Assembly (NCBI GenBank): GCA_963978895.1
Contig: OZ022242.1
Location: 5,217,359 to 5,281,358, forward strand
Source of the DNA: Erpobdella octoculata
Taxonomy: Eukaryota; Annelida; Clitellata; Hirudinida; Erpobdellidae
Reading direction: 5' to 3'
Length of the DNA stretch: 64,000 nucleotides
The stretch's first letter is position 1; each line of letters starts with the position of its first letter. A program made the translations under genes and the position numbers. Shown here one piece after another: positions 1 to 14,414 of this stretch. Below the pieces are notes generated by a model. The model was not told the origin of the DNA. It saw only the letters and a list, made by a program, of their open reading frames with translations, and searched no databases.

Positions 1-337
1 GTGTTGTGTTATCATTAATAATATCATATCGAGTCAGAAATTGCCTGTCCACACGTCTGAATCATTATATTATTATTATTAATATATATTAGTATAAATA
101 ATTAATATAATATAATAATAATACAAATTATAATAATGGTGATGATGATGATGATTTGTCCCATCTTTTATTATGACATTGAGAAAACCAAATCAATAAA
201 CACTAAAACAACATCAACATAATTAATTAGTAACATTGGTATGATCAACAAACATCCACATGATGTACAAATGTATGCACAATCATAAATACAATATAAT
301 TAACTAGATAATATAATAATAATCTGCCAAATTAATT
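1..337. other. AT-rich intergenic DNA, no gene seen
   Basis: Very AT-rich sequence with short ATT and GAT runs (about 66-155). No open frame with normal amino-acid composition, RNA gene or element boundary is visible. Confidence 0.6.
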
Positions 338-818
338 AAATACAATACAATACAATACAATACAATACAATACAATACAATACAATACAATACAATACAA
401 TACAATACAATATAATATAATATAATATAATATAATATAATATAATATAATATAATATAATATAATATAATATAATATAATATAATATAATATAATATAA
501 TATAATATAATATAATATAATATAATATAATATAATATAATATAATATAATATAATATAATATAATATAATATAATATAATATAATATAATATAATATAA
601 TATAATATAATATAATATAATATAATATAATATAATATAATATAATATAATATAATATAATATAATATAATATAATATAATATAATATAATATAATATAA
701 TATAATATAATATAATATAATATAATATAATATAATAAAATATAATATAATATAATATAATATAATATAATATAATATAATATAATATAATATAATATAA
801 TATAATATAATATAATAT
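338..818. repeat. Pentanucleotide microsatellite, TACAA then TATAA
   Basis: About 15 units of TACAA (to about 410) change abruptly to about 80 units of TATAA. One interruption lies near 736. The 5-bp period leaves several frames open, which creates a spurious 227-codon minus-strand frame of Ile, Leu and Tyr. It is not a gene. Confidence 0.95.
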
Positions 819-896
819 TGATATTTTTCTTCTTGATTGTTCTACGTTCTTCTATGATACGAAGGAATGGAGATGAAATAAAAATATGCAACCAAA

Positions 897-994
897 TGAA
901 CGAACGAACGAACGAACGAATGAACGATTGAAAGAATAAACAAACAAACAAACAAACAAACGAACGAACAAACGAACAAACAAACAAACAAACG
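897..994. repeat. Tetranucleotide array, GAAC then AAAC
   Basis: Tandem GAAC units give way to AAAC units, with single-base variants between them. Simple-sequence DNA with no coding value. Confidence 0.85.
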
Positions 995-2006
995 CATCGT
1001 TACAGCGCACAAACTAAATAAGAAGAAATCGCCTTACCAATTAAAAGAAAGGACATGGACACCCCCCACCCCACACCCTCCCACACAGTTGAACTTAGAA
1101 ACGGACAAAGAGAAACGAAGAACAAAGAGGATTGGAAATAGAAAAGTACCAAAGTACCACTACGAACCAGCCAACCAGCCAATGAAACACCAGTCTCTCC
1201 TCTGTAATTACATACACCTGCCCCCCATATACAATTACAATTACAATTACATTACACAAAGGAGAAGTAAGGCCTACAACAGCTGCACGGCACATGTACT
1301 CCACACGGAATTGTAAACAAAGTTCAATTGTTGAATGAAAGAAACTTCCTTACACGTACAAACAGTACAAATCCGGTAAACAACCGAAAGAAAGAAAGAG
1401 AACCTTCGTAAGTACAAATTCCTTATTTACCTACGAGGTCACCAATTTCTTTTTAATTTTTTTTTTATTACAAAGAGCACATTGTAGATTTTGTGCATCG
1501 TCGAGCTAAAAACAGGTTGAAATGAAAGATGAAAGACAATACTGAGGTATTGATGACTGCTTACACGTCGTACAACAACAAGAAGAGTCTCGTCACACAA
1601 GTATCAAGTCCACTTCAACGTCAAGTACTGGACATCTCCGTGAGACATGAATCAATGAGTTGTGTTTATATTCTTATCGTAAATGTGTCTGTGTGTGTGT
1701 GATAGAAAGAAATAATCTACAAACAATCAAATAATCTATTCAAAATGATTTAGCGTGTGCAGTCTAACGGTAATAATTCTAACAAAAAACATCTTACGAT
1801 ACACACAACACATATCTAAAAATCTACCATTGATTTCTTTGATAACAGTTTATTTACGAGGGAAGTACATAAAGTATATGTACCGGATGAACCCACAGTT
1901 ACTGTCCCACCTACCTACCTATCTTCTGTAAACCAATACGAACTTCTTTAAAAAAAACCCGTAAGCAACCACAAAAATGATGATGAAGAACAGAACTGAA
2001 ATGTGC

Positions 2007-2082
<76 letters not shown>

Positions 2083-2933
2083 ACAAAACAAAATGCGAAA
2101 AGTGACAGTAGGGAGCGATTGAACAAGTTAGCAAGTTACATAAAAAAAGTTGATGACAGAGACGATCTGGATGGCCTGGATGTCATACAACAGATCTCTC
2201 TCCTCCTCCTCCTCTCCCTCTCTCTCCCTCATAAACTAGGGCGAACATCACTTTTTAGTTTTTTTTATTATAATCTCCTTTTTTTAGAAATTTTACGAAA
2301 CTAAAATATTATAAATAATATCAAAGCCACACATGTTCGACGCCCACATTTCATCGCAGCGACCACACGTTGTTTTCTGAGTTGGGAAGCAAAAAATAGA
2401 AGAAGCATGTGGAAAGCATGCTTGTTGATGATCTATTGTGTGCTGGGATCGTATTCCCATCGGATCATTAATCATGGTTGAATATTTCTTTCCAGAACAC
2501 GACCAAGACCCCTCCCCCCAGCCACCCACAACCACCCACCCTCAGCCACACCCACAGTCAGGCAACACTAACGCCAACACAAGACAGGAGAGGACTACTT
2601 GTAACTTTACATACTGCAATCCATCCATACTCTTTTAAATCCCACGACGCGTCTATCAGTCATATCTCATATTTATTGATGATAATTGGATAAAACGCAG
2701 AACGTCTCCAATAAATCTCCTCCTACGCTCCCCTCCATTCATCTTCAGCAAATGACATTCAAAAATAATAAAAAATTATGATTATTAAATATTTAATTTG
2801 TAATTGTATTATTATGCATAATTACACGTTCTCTTTTTAATCCATCAATAACAAACTGGGCCTAGATAACCTTTTAAGGGCCTACAACCAAGCAAGGATG
2901 TGCAACGGATAAAAATCAGCTTTCTTACGTAGA
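995..2933. other. Intergenic DNA with a GA microsatellite
   Basis: Mixed AT-rich sequence. The main landmark is a pure GA tract at 2,013-2,080. Small open frames here are compositionally random, and nothing resembles an exon with splice sites. Confidence 0.6.
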
Positions 2934-3108
<175 letters not shown>

Positions 3109-3169
3109 CTCACATAAAATCATAAGAAACAATTAAGTGTTCGAGAATTTTTTTAAGCAATACGATCTT

Positions 3170-3410
3170 CACACGACATTCAAACACACAAATACAACCA
3201 CATAATTCAAAGGCACACAAATACAAGGACACACAAATACAAGCACATGTTCAAAGGCACACAAATACAAGCACATATACAAGGACATACAAATACAAGC
3301 ACATGTTCAAAGGCACACAAATACAACCACATATACAAGGACACACAAATACAAGCACATGTTCAAAGGCACACAAATACAAGCACATATACAAGCACAC
3401 ACACGCACAG
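3170..3410. repeat. 28-bp minisatellite
   Basis: Tandem units built around ACACAAATACAAGCACAT alternate between TTCAAAGG and ATACAAGG variants, so the higher-order period is 56 bp. About eight units, imperfect. Confidence 0.85.
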
Positions 3411-3654
3411 GAACACACAGGCTTTGATATATACAACTGCATACACACAAGAAGACGCATAAGCATAAGCAAAAACACATACACATGCTCGAGTATACAT
3501 TGCCAAGAATTCGAAAGTTGTTTCATCACAAATCAAGAAAAAAAAAGAAGTGAACGAAAAGAAGAAAGATTATAGCTATTTATGAAGAGAACCATTCACG
3601 TGTAAATGGAATAAAAATTCCTTCGCTCAAAAATCTTTAAAAATGCGGAAAGGC

Positions 3655-4266
3655 AGCGGCAGGCAGGCAAGCAGGCAGGCATACAAGAAAGTAGGCACAC
3701 AGGCAGGCAAGCAGGCAGGCATACAAGAAAGTAGGCACACAGGCAGGCAAGCAGGCAGGCATACAAGAAAGTAGGCACACAGGCAGGCAAGCAGGCAGGC
3801 ATACATACAAGAAAGTAGGCACACAGGCAGGCAAGCAGGCAGGCATACATACAAGAAAGTAGGCACACAGGCAGGCAAGCAGGCAGGCATACAAGAAAGT
3901 AGGCACACAGGCAGGCAAGCAGGCAGGCATACATACAAGAAAGTAGGCACACAGGCAGGCAAGCAGGCAGGCATACAAGAAAGTAGGCACACAGGCAGGC
4001 AAGCAGGCAGGCATACATACAAGAAAGTAGGCACACAGGCAGGCAAGCAGGCAGGCATACATACAAGAAAGTAGGCACACAGGCAGGCAAGCAGGCAGGC
4101 ATACATACAAGAAAGTAGGCACACAGGCAGGCAAGCAGGCAGGCATACAAGAAAGTAGGCACACAGGCAGGCAAGCAGGCAGGCATACATACAAGAAAGT
4201 AGGCACACAGGCAGGCAAGCAGGCAGGCATACATACAAGAAAGTAGGCACACAGGCAGGCAAGCAT
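3655..4266. repeat. 40/44-bp minisatellite, 14 units
   Basis: The unit contains AGAAAGTAGGCACACAGGC followed by AGGCAAGCAGGCAGGCATAC. Units are 40 bp, or 44 bp when an extra CATA is present. Read left to right the order is SSSLLSLSLLLSLL (S = 40, L = 44). Neither length is a multiple of three and no stop occurs in any minus-strand frame, so three long Cys/Leu/Ala-rich frames appear. They are artefacts. Confidence 0.95.
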
Positions 4267-4535
4267 AGAAGCACGAAGTCAAACAGGTACGCAGACAAAC
4301 ACGGAGGCAGACAGACAGACATGTAAACGACTGGCAGGCAGGCAAACATCCAGACAGACAGGCAGGAAGACTAAGAGATGCAGGCAAACAGACAGGTAGA
4401 CAAACAAGTAGAAGCAGATAGACAGATAAAAAGACGACAGGCCAACAGGCGGATAGGCAGACGTCCAATCAGAGGCAGGCAGGCAAACAAAATGATGATG
4501 GTGATGATGATGATGATGATGATGACGATGATGTT
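4267..4535. repeat. Decayed CAGG/CAGA repeats and a GATGAT tract
   Basis: Degenerate AGGC and AGAC tetranucleotides continue from the minisatellite, followed by a short (GAT)n run at about 4,492-4,533. Confidence 0.75.
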
Positions 4536-5559
4536 GAAAATCTTACAGCACTTAAAATGCACCTCACCACAGCAGCATTAAATTTACTACACCTGCCATT
4601 ATAAAAATTTCATATGTTTGCATAATATTTAATATACAGTACATATTCACGATATGCTATCCATTGTAATGCAATATTTTTGCAAAATAATAAAAAAAAA
4701 GTAAAAAATCAAAAACTTTGCACTTCTACACGCTCACTAGCATAACAAAAACTTCACATGAAATGAAGAAATAACTTTTTAGCCAGAAAAAAAATCGAAA
4801 CATTATTAAATGAGTAGTAAACAATAAAAATACATTAATAATTAAATTTTAATGTAAATATAACTTTAATAACTATACACCAATGGAACATAATAACATA
4901 GAAATACCTTGAATATATATATATATATATATGAATAATATTATATATATAATATATGGCTATAATGAATTCCAGATGTTTGAAGTTCTATAAGGCTGAT
5001 ATGGTGAGCGAGTGCACATTTAACATCCGAGCTGGCGTTGAAATTCCATACAGGAAATACTTAATTAAATTATATATAAAATATATAAAATAAAGTTGCA
5101 TTAGATTGATTTTCATCAAATAATAATAATAACCTATTTTTTTATTTCTTTTCTTATTTTCTTATCACGTGAAGAACAAAGGAGCAATGGAATATTAAAC
5201 GATGACGTCACCATAATTCATACATACATCAATCAATCAACTTGACGATCTCTAACGTGACATCAGCAGTGTGAAAACTTTTACGTATTTATGATTTGTA
5301 GACGTACTCAATACAACGTATTAATTAATTCTATGCTTTATTTAAAACGTATCGATTGCGTATTATTTATTGTATGCACGGTTGCATGCTTGCTTGGAGA
5401 CATGTGTCAGCTTTTTCTAAATTGTCAAGTGTTTAACGAAAAACTTCATATAAAAATTTAATAGTACTTCTGATACATGGATAACTTCTTTATTTATCGT
5501 AAAAGATTTCTAAACAAATGTCCTATAAGACATAATAGACAAACGCACACATACATAAA
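4536..5559. other. AT-rich intergenic DNA, nothing recognised
   Basis: AT-rich sequence with a short TA tract near 4,917-4,932. No open frame, RNA gene or element end can be supported. Confidence 0.6.
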
Positions 5560-7027
5560 TCTATATATATAAAAGAACATGTCCTGACTGACTGACTGAC
5601 TGACTGACTGATAATCAATGCCGAGCTCACACGCCTCATCCTAGGAACGTGAAATTTGGAACTTATATTACTTTTATAGCGTAAACATCCGCTAAGAAAA
5701 GATTTTTGAAAATTTTGCTCCTGAGGGGAAAAAACTGGAAAACAAACTTTTTTCTAAAACAATGTATATCTCGAAAACCAAAAATGAGGAAATTTTGAAA
5801 TTTGGTACATGGATTTTTCTTAAAAAATAAAAAGATACGTGTTTCACCATTTTTTGAAAATTCGGTTTCCCGGACCTCAAATGTTGGTTGGAAAATTGAG
5901 TTATTTGGTTTTTAAAGTAGCTGCTACTCAAAAACTGTAAATGCTACAGGATTAAAAATTAGTATTTTGTTTCTACTCTCAAAATAATGAAATAGGTGTT
6001 TTAGCATTTTCTGAAAATTTGGTTTTCAGGACTTCAAATGTGGGGTGGAAAATAGGGTTATTTGTTTTTCAAACTAACTGCTACTCAAAAACTGTAAATA
6101 CCACAGATGTAAAAATTAGTATTTAGTTTCTATTCTAAAAATAAAGATATACGTGTTTAACCATTTTTTTAAAATTTGGTTTCCAGGACCTCAAATGTGG
6201 GATGGAAAATAATGTTATTTGGTTTTTATTGTAACTGCTATTCGAAAACTGTAGATGCTGCAGGAGTAAAAATTAGTATTTGGTTTCTACTCCAGAAATA
6301 ATGATATACGTGTTTTACCATTTCTTGAAAATTTGGTTTCCAGGACTTCAAATATGGGGTGGAAAATAGGATTACTTGGTTTTTAAAGTAACTGCTACTC
6401 AAAAACTGTAAATGCTACAAAAGTAAAATTAGTATTTAGTTTCTACTCTAAAAATAATGATATACGAGTTTCACCATTTTTTGAAAATTTGGTTTCCAGG
6501 ACCTCAAATGTGAAGTGGAAAAAGGGTTATTTGATTTTAAAATAACTGCTACTCAAAAACTGTGCTACAGATGTGAAAATTGGTATTTTGAGGTTTTGTG
6601 CCGGTCAAAAGTAGATGATTTCAGTTTATCACCGGACGGACGGGCCAAGCCGTTATTTTAGGGTCTTCATAAGGCCCTGCCTAAACATTAAATCAAGGTG
6701 GGACGGGCCGAGATTTTTAACCAAGTATATAAACATTTTAGTGATTTTAGGGTGTTCAGATGGGCCGGGCTAAACCTGAAGTCAAGGTGGGACGGGCCGA
6801 AGTTTTTCATCAAGTTTATAGAACTTCTAGGCCTGTAAAAACGGGCCAGGCCCATATTAGACGGGGGCCGTGCCGGGCCAGGAAATTCGGTTTTTGAAAC
6901 GGGCTGAGCCAAGTTGTCGACGGGCCGAGCCGAGACCTAAAAAATTGATCCGTGCAGTACTCTACTATGTATGCACGGTTCAAATTCTCTAATTTCATGC
7001 GAGCGAAGCCGCTACGGGCACTGCTAG
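5560..7027 (+). mobile_element. Non-autonomous Helitron-like element with internal tandem repeats
   Basis: The left end reads A|TCTATATATATAAAAG and the right end GCACTGCTAG|T. This fits the Helitron pattern: TC at the 5' end, CTRR at the 3' end, insertion between A and T. Behind the left end is a (CTGA)n run at 5,583-5,611. The body carries about five copies of a roughly 157-bp unit marked by ACTGCTACTCAAAAACTGT (near 5,921, 6,078, 6,233, 6,393 and 6,549), then a GC-rich stretch with two partial repeats containing GTGGGACGGGCCGA. No rolling-circle replicase or helicase frame is present. The 3' hairpin is weak in this copy, so the class is inferred from the termini. Confidence 0.6.
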
Positions 7028-7110
7028 TACATACATACATACATACATACATACATACATACATACATACATACATACATACACACATACATACACACAC
7101 ACACACAAAT
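7028..7110. repeat. ACAT/CA microsatellite
   Basis: (ACAT)n followed by ACAC repeats, immediately after the 3' end of the Helitron-like element. Confidence 0.9.
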
Positions 7111-7800
7111 CTATCATTCCTAAAAAAAGCGACAGACGCGACCTAGTTTTTACTATTTCTTCTATTTTTTTAATAATTAATTGAGAATAAAATAAATTTA
7201 ATATTTTTTTTTAAGTCGACGTCGACATTTATTGGATCGTCGCATAAATCAACACTATGACAATACGACCCTGAGAAAAAGTTAAAAGGCCAAATCATCA
7301 TTGTTGTCATCATTACCGTCATTACCATCTCCTTCATTACCTTCACAACCATCACTATCATAATCACCATCATCATCACTATCACTACCGTAATCATAAC
7401 CATCACTAATACCTCCATCACTATCATCACCATCAATCCACATCGGTTGTAGGAGTAAATCAATATTTAACCAATTGATTGAAGTAACATCTCACTCTAG
7501 CGAGTGCTGCACACATTTGGTTTTCGATTGTCGATAGTGTAAACAATTGAGAGGAAGAGAAAAGAAGATCAGGACAAGAAGAAGTTCAAGGTCAAGTTTC
7601 AAGTTTCCTCGTTACAAAAGTTGAGAGAAAAAAACTGTTGGACTGCATTAAAAGAAGAAGAATAAGAAGAAGAAGAAGACATGTTGATGGTTGTTGTTGA
7701 ATGAACGTGTGGTTCAAAGCATAGATATGGAGAGATAGATGTATGTGTGTTCTGTCAGAGAAATTATGACATGCTTGAAAGATTCGCCGTGCGAATGGAA

Positions 7801-8018
7801 GATACGCAGTGGTTGAAAGATACGCAGTGGTTGAAAGATACGCAGTGGTTGAAAGATACGCAGTGGTTGAAAGATACGCAGTGGTTGAAAGATACGCAGT
7901 GGTTGAAAGATACGCAGTGGTTGAAAGATACGCAGTGGTTGAAAGATACGCAGTGGTTGAAAGATACGCAGTGGTTGAAAGATACGCAGTGGTTGAAAGA
8001 TACGCAGTGGTTGAAAGA
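7801..8018. repeat. Perfect 18-bp minisatellite, 12 units
   Basis: Twelve identical copies of GATACGCAGTGGTTGAAA. The unit is 6 codons long and stop-free in several frames on both strands; one plus-strand frame reads DTQWLK twelve times after an ATG at 7,747. Perfect unit identity indicates recent expansion. I see no promoter or splice context and do not call a gene. Confidence 0.9.
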
Positions 8019-8396
8019 CATGGACTTTGTTGTTTAAAAGATGACCAGGACATTTTATACACTCGAATTGAACAATCATTCCTCAATAGACTTTCAATCA
8101 ACATGAAAACAGTTAAGCAGACAGAAGAAATGAACGAACAAGTCACTTGAATCTCATTCGCCTTGAACTTTGGTGAATTACTTAAAAATTACGACAAAGA
8201 AGCTACATTAAGTCTAATTCATACTCACATAACCAAGAAACCAGTAGAGATAAGAGCATCAATAATTAGCATAAAATATACTAATATACAAATGAAACTG
8301 TTTTATATAATTAAGTACATGAAGATATCAGTTACTGCATCGCAACGTGCAATTAAATTACCTACAAAGTACAAACTAGGTACAAAACTATAATAA

Positions 8397-9994
<1,598 letters not shown>

Positions 9995-10202
9995 ATTTAT
10001 ATAGCGCCAGATAAGTCAGAGGCGCTTACGAAGGTTCCTTTGGATCGGAAACTTCGAAGAACACGCTATTTTCATAGACATGAGAAAGCAATGCGAGTGA
10101 ACTCCTTCCTTAAGGGAGTTACGCTGGTGACGCAGGTGAGGCTTGAACTGCCGACCTAACGATCAACAGGCGAGCGCTCTACCGCTCTGCCACCAGCGCC
10201 TC
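9995..10202 (-). mobile_element. tRNA-derived SINE, copy 1
   Basis: Read on the minus strand it opens GAGGCGCTGGTGGCAGAG, giving a polymerase III A-box (TGGCAGAGCGG, complement at 10,182-10,192) and a B-box-like GGCAGTTCAAGCC (near 10,141-10,153). The body ends in a TATATAGCGCC tail followed by ATG/AAT-rich repeats. Related copies lie near 25,858 (+) and 34,020 (-). It is not a functional tRNA gene: there is no folded acceptor stem or anticodon arm. Confidence 0.8.
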
Positions 10203-10310
10203 AAGAATACAAGAATTATATTATATTATTTCATCATTAAAAATACATTTTGCAATTACGAAATTACAATTTAAAAAATGAAATGAATAACAAATAAAAT
10301 CAACAATATG

Positions 10311-10313
10311 ATG

Positions 10314-10407
<94 letters not shown>
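10311..10407. repeat. (TAA)n microsatellite
   Basis: About 32 uninterrupted TAA units. Confidence 0.97.
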
Positions 10408-10408
<1 letters not shown>

Positions 10409-13400
10409 CCCATCCACGTAGGAATTAAAACGTAATAAATCAATGGGGCATGCCAGGAAGAGACGTTTAGAGACTAAGACGAAGATGAGCCTCTAAATGT
10501 CAATGTCGACGAGAGATAAGTTGGAAGTTGCAAGAACATTCACACAGACAAAAAAACCATCCAGGTGAGCACCAGGTGTGCGTGCGTGTGCGTGTGTGTG
10601 CGCGTGGGTGTGTGTGTGCGTTTATTGGATATCTAATCGTATGACGGAGTTGATTTGTTGGCGTGTGAAATCAAAAGATGAAACTCTAAAATTGGAAGGT
10701 AACAGGAGAACAGCTGATCCGCCAAGATCAGGGCAGGTAGTGACGATGGCGATGATGATAATAACGATAACGATCTTTCACGGGGAGATTGCAATCACTG
10801 TGGGGGTAATTAATAAGTAGCAGTATGAAGTAGGAAGAAGTACGGAAAGACTGGAGAAGTGAGAAAGAAATTGAAAAGAATTAGGTAATAAGAGAAATTG
10901 TGTGGATTACGACGTTTATAATACTTTATAATAACGAGCCTTCAACAAATTTCAAATTACAAGGCGCCATTCTTCAACGAGACCCGTCATAACGGTTTAA
11001 TATGACATCTTCTTCTTCTTCTTTTTCTTCTTCTTATCTGACAGGAATGTTTCTGTTTTCTATTTTTTTTTTATTAAAGTTTTGAGAAGTTGAGCACGTG
11101 ATGTCTTCATTTGAGCGATGATGCGAGATTAATTAAGGATAATAAATCCACCATACTTTCAAGCTATTGCCCAATATTATTATTATAGATAGATATAGAT
11201 AGATAGATAGTAGTAGTAGTAGTATTAGTAATTATTATATAAGATATAGTAAGTGATATCATTAAACCATATGAGCATTGTACATATGAATACATAATAG
11301 TTATTTCCTTGCGGTAAGGTGAAGCATGGATTTCTAGATAACTAACATTCCTTGAGTGAGGATTATATTTGTTACGTGGTAAAAGATATTACTACAGTAG
11401 TGATTAATTTTGTCAACATAACCCAGTGTGAACTGAACAAATTGCAATATCGTAAGGAATGAATAGCTAGAGACATTCTAGAAGCGAGGCTTTGCCCGTA
11501 GGACAGTATACAGTATCATGGTAGCTATCTCAATCATTTAATGATATTACCTCCGAATTAAATTTCAGTGAGCCTTCGTCAACAATATCTCTAACATAAG
11601 TAAAATGTAAAACAAGTGAAAGTAATTTAAAAAATTAAACACATGCTTTTAAGAGATAGCTTAAAAATTTTATAGCGACATCTTATTGTAAAAATATAAA
11701 ATAATTTTTGTTTCTTAAATTTTACTTTTGTTTAATTAAACTATACATTTTTTGAAGTAGGTGAATTTTATAATGATCTTCCGAATTTTAAAACGTCCGC
11801 GGACATCCAGACAAGTGAAAGTCTATGATAATGATAAAAGCATGTAACTAACATATAATAACCGCATGCTACAGAAGTTGTAAAGGAATAAACAATGAAG
11901 CGAATTCGATATGAGAATTCTCCTAGGAGGCCAGATCTATCCACCCATCCACCCATCCATGCACTCATCCACTTACCCATCCATCCACCCATCCATGCAC
12001 TCATCCATCCATTTTCTTCATCTACCCTGGCAGGATAACGAGCGTATCATGTGACTGGTTGGTCATTTCTTCATTTCGGAAGTGAAATCTCACGGGGGAG
12101 ATTGATGATTGGCCACACACTCGCACACACACACAAGCACACGCACAAATAATCGTCTTTCACGCACGCACCACAATCGATTAGCCAGCAGCTGCACAAA
12201 TCAACAAGCACACAAACAGACCAAGCCACACACACACACACACACAAACAGACACACACACATCAAAACAACATAGCAGACACGCACGTACACAGACGCA
12301 AGGTCGAAGATGCCTGACCATCTGGTCACGTGGCTTCAATAAACATGTAGCAGCAGACGTCCAGATGGGGGATGGAAGCAGTTCAGATTCTTCTGGAACT
12401 AATAATTTATAATTGCTTCGTGTGAGTTCTGCAAAATAGCAACGAAATAACCGAATCGACTGCGTAATTGGACAAGTAAAAGCTGTAGATTTGTAGATGA
12501 ACCAAAATGCAAGCCTATTTATAGACGCATTTAAATTGCAAAACTTGAAAACATTTCTTCTTAAAAAATTAGCTTGCTTGAATAATCAGAAAATACCAAC
12601 TAAAATGCATAATTTTTTTTATTACATTTGAAGATAATTATGAAATACTTATTTCTATGTATCTTGATAATATAACTTAATTGACGTTTTGTAACAATTA
12701 ATTTCCATTCGTAGAAATAAAAAATAATTCACAAGAGAGTTGAACAAGGAGAATAACAGAACATGGAGCATAACAGAACATGGAGCATAACAGAACATGG
12801 AAAATAACACAACACCGCATTCATTTGAACATTTATGGAGCAAGTCTAAACATGACCAACTTTTTATAGTTTCATTCATCATGTACAAAAGCCATCTTCA
12901 ATATCAAGTCAAATACTAATGTCTTTCAAGTAAGAGTATTTTTTTTAACTGCAAACAGTCTAAATTCTAACACAGCAAATAAAAATTCAGCTTGAAAGAT
13001 TTTCAAGGTTCAAGAAGACATTAGAACAAAGAACAGAATGTGGGGGACAGGCATAGATATCTATGGGGACAAGTAATTCTTGGAAACAGTTGCTTCAATG
13101 AAGGAAGAACATTATTCAGGACAAATACAACCAACCACATCCTAACCAGCACTAATTTGATGACTTTAAACAATGAAACTGTAAAAAAAACTGTTGTTGT
13201 TTTTTATAATCCTTTATAAATTTGATGATAGTAAGTCTATAAAATATGAAAAAATTGACCACAGTCTTCTAAATACTTAATATGTGAAGTACGTGAGGAT
13301 TGAAAATTTAAGAAACTTTAAAATCAATATGGAATAAACAAATATTTATTAAAAATTTGTAAGTTTTAATTGATTGTATTCTATAATTCCCTCAAATGTT

Positions 13401-14380
13401 GTCCAATCGATCTGAAAATTTAATAGACTGTAAAGTCTGCAGCGACAAATAAATCTACCAAATTTCAACTCAAATGTGAGGATTGAAAAGATAAGATATT
13501 TTTGAATCAATATGGAATAAACAAATTTGTTATTATAAATTTAAAAATTAAATATCGCTTTTTTAAATAAACGAAAAATTGATGGTTAGTTTCTTTACAT
13601 AAAATTTTTAGTCTTAAAATGCTTAAAGGTTAACTGATTTTATTCCTTAATTCTCTCAAATTTTGTCCAATCAATATAAAAATTTAATAGAATGTAAAGT
13701 CCCAGCATATGGCTCAAGCAAACGCAATGAAGTTTATATAAATGATGCATAAAATGATGTGAAAAATAGAAAGCTTATTAATCAAACAAAAATAAAAATA
13801 ATTTTATAAATTAAAAAAATAATGTCAATTAATAAAAATTATTTTTATGAGATCTGTCAATGTGTATTAGCAGTGTATTAAGATAAGATTAAATTTGTGA
13901 TATTTGAGCTTCTTATGCAATTCACAAGGTAGCTTGACTAACTGACTCAGTTATTTAACAGGCCACATATTAAACAAGAAATGATTTTTTTATAAGCAAC
14001 AAGATGCCTATTTATAGGTGTTAAGTTAAATCTGCTTATGAAAAGGGAATATTCACTTTTGATGTTTAAAAATAAACCTTGCACATTAACGGCAAATCGC
14101 AAAACATAAGAGACCGTAAAATGCAATAATACAGAATAATCAGAATATACTTAATGATATATTTCAGTGACGTTTGAATTTAAATTACGTATCTATCATC
14201 AAGACATACATGACATACCAGTCAACACCTTAGAATGAAGATATGACATGCAGGAACCATGCTAAGCAAACAATCGTTTGTGTGTATGTGTGTGTACATA
14301 TGCACCAACACACAGGCGCAATAATATCTAATGCAAACACATATAAACAGTCACACACAAATACAAACACAACCCTACAT

Positions 14381-14414
<34 letters not shown>

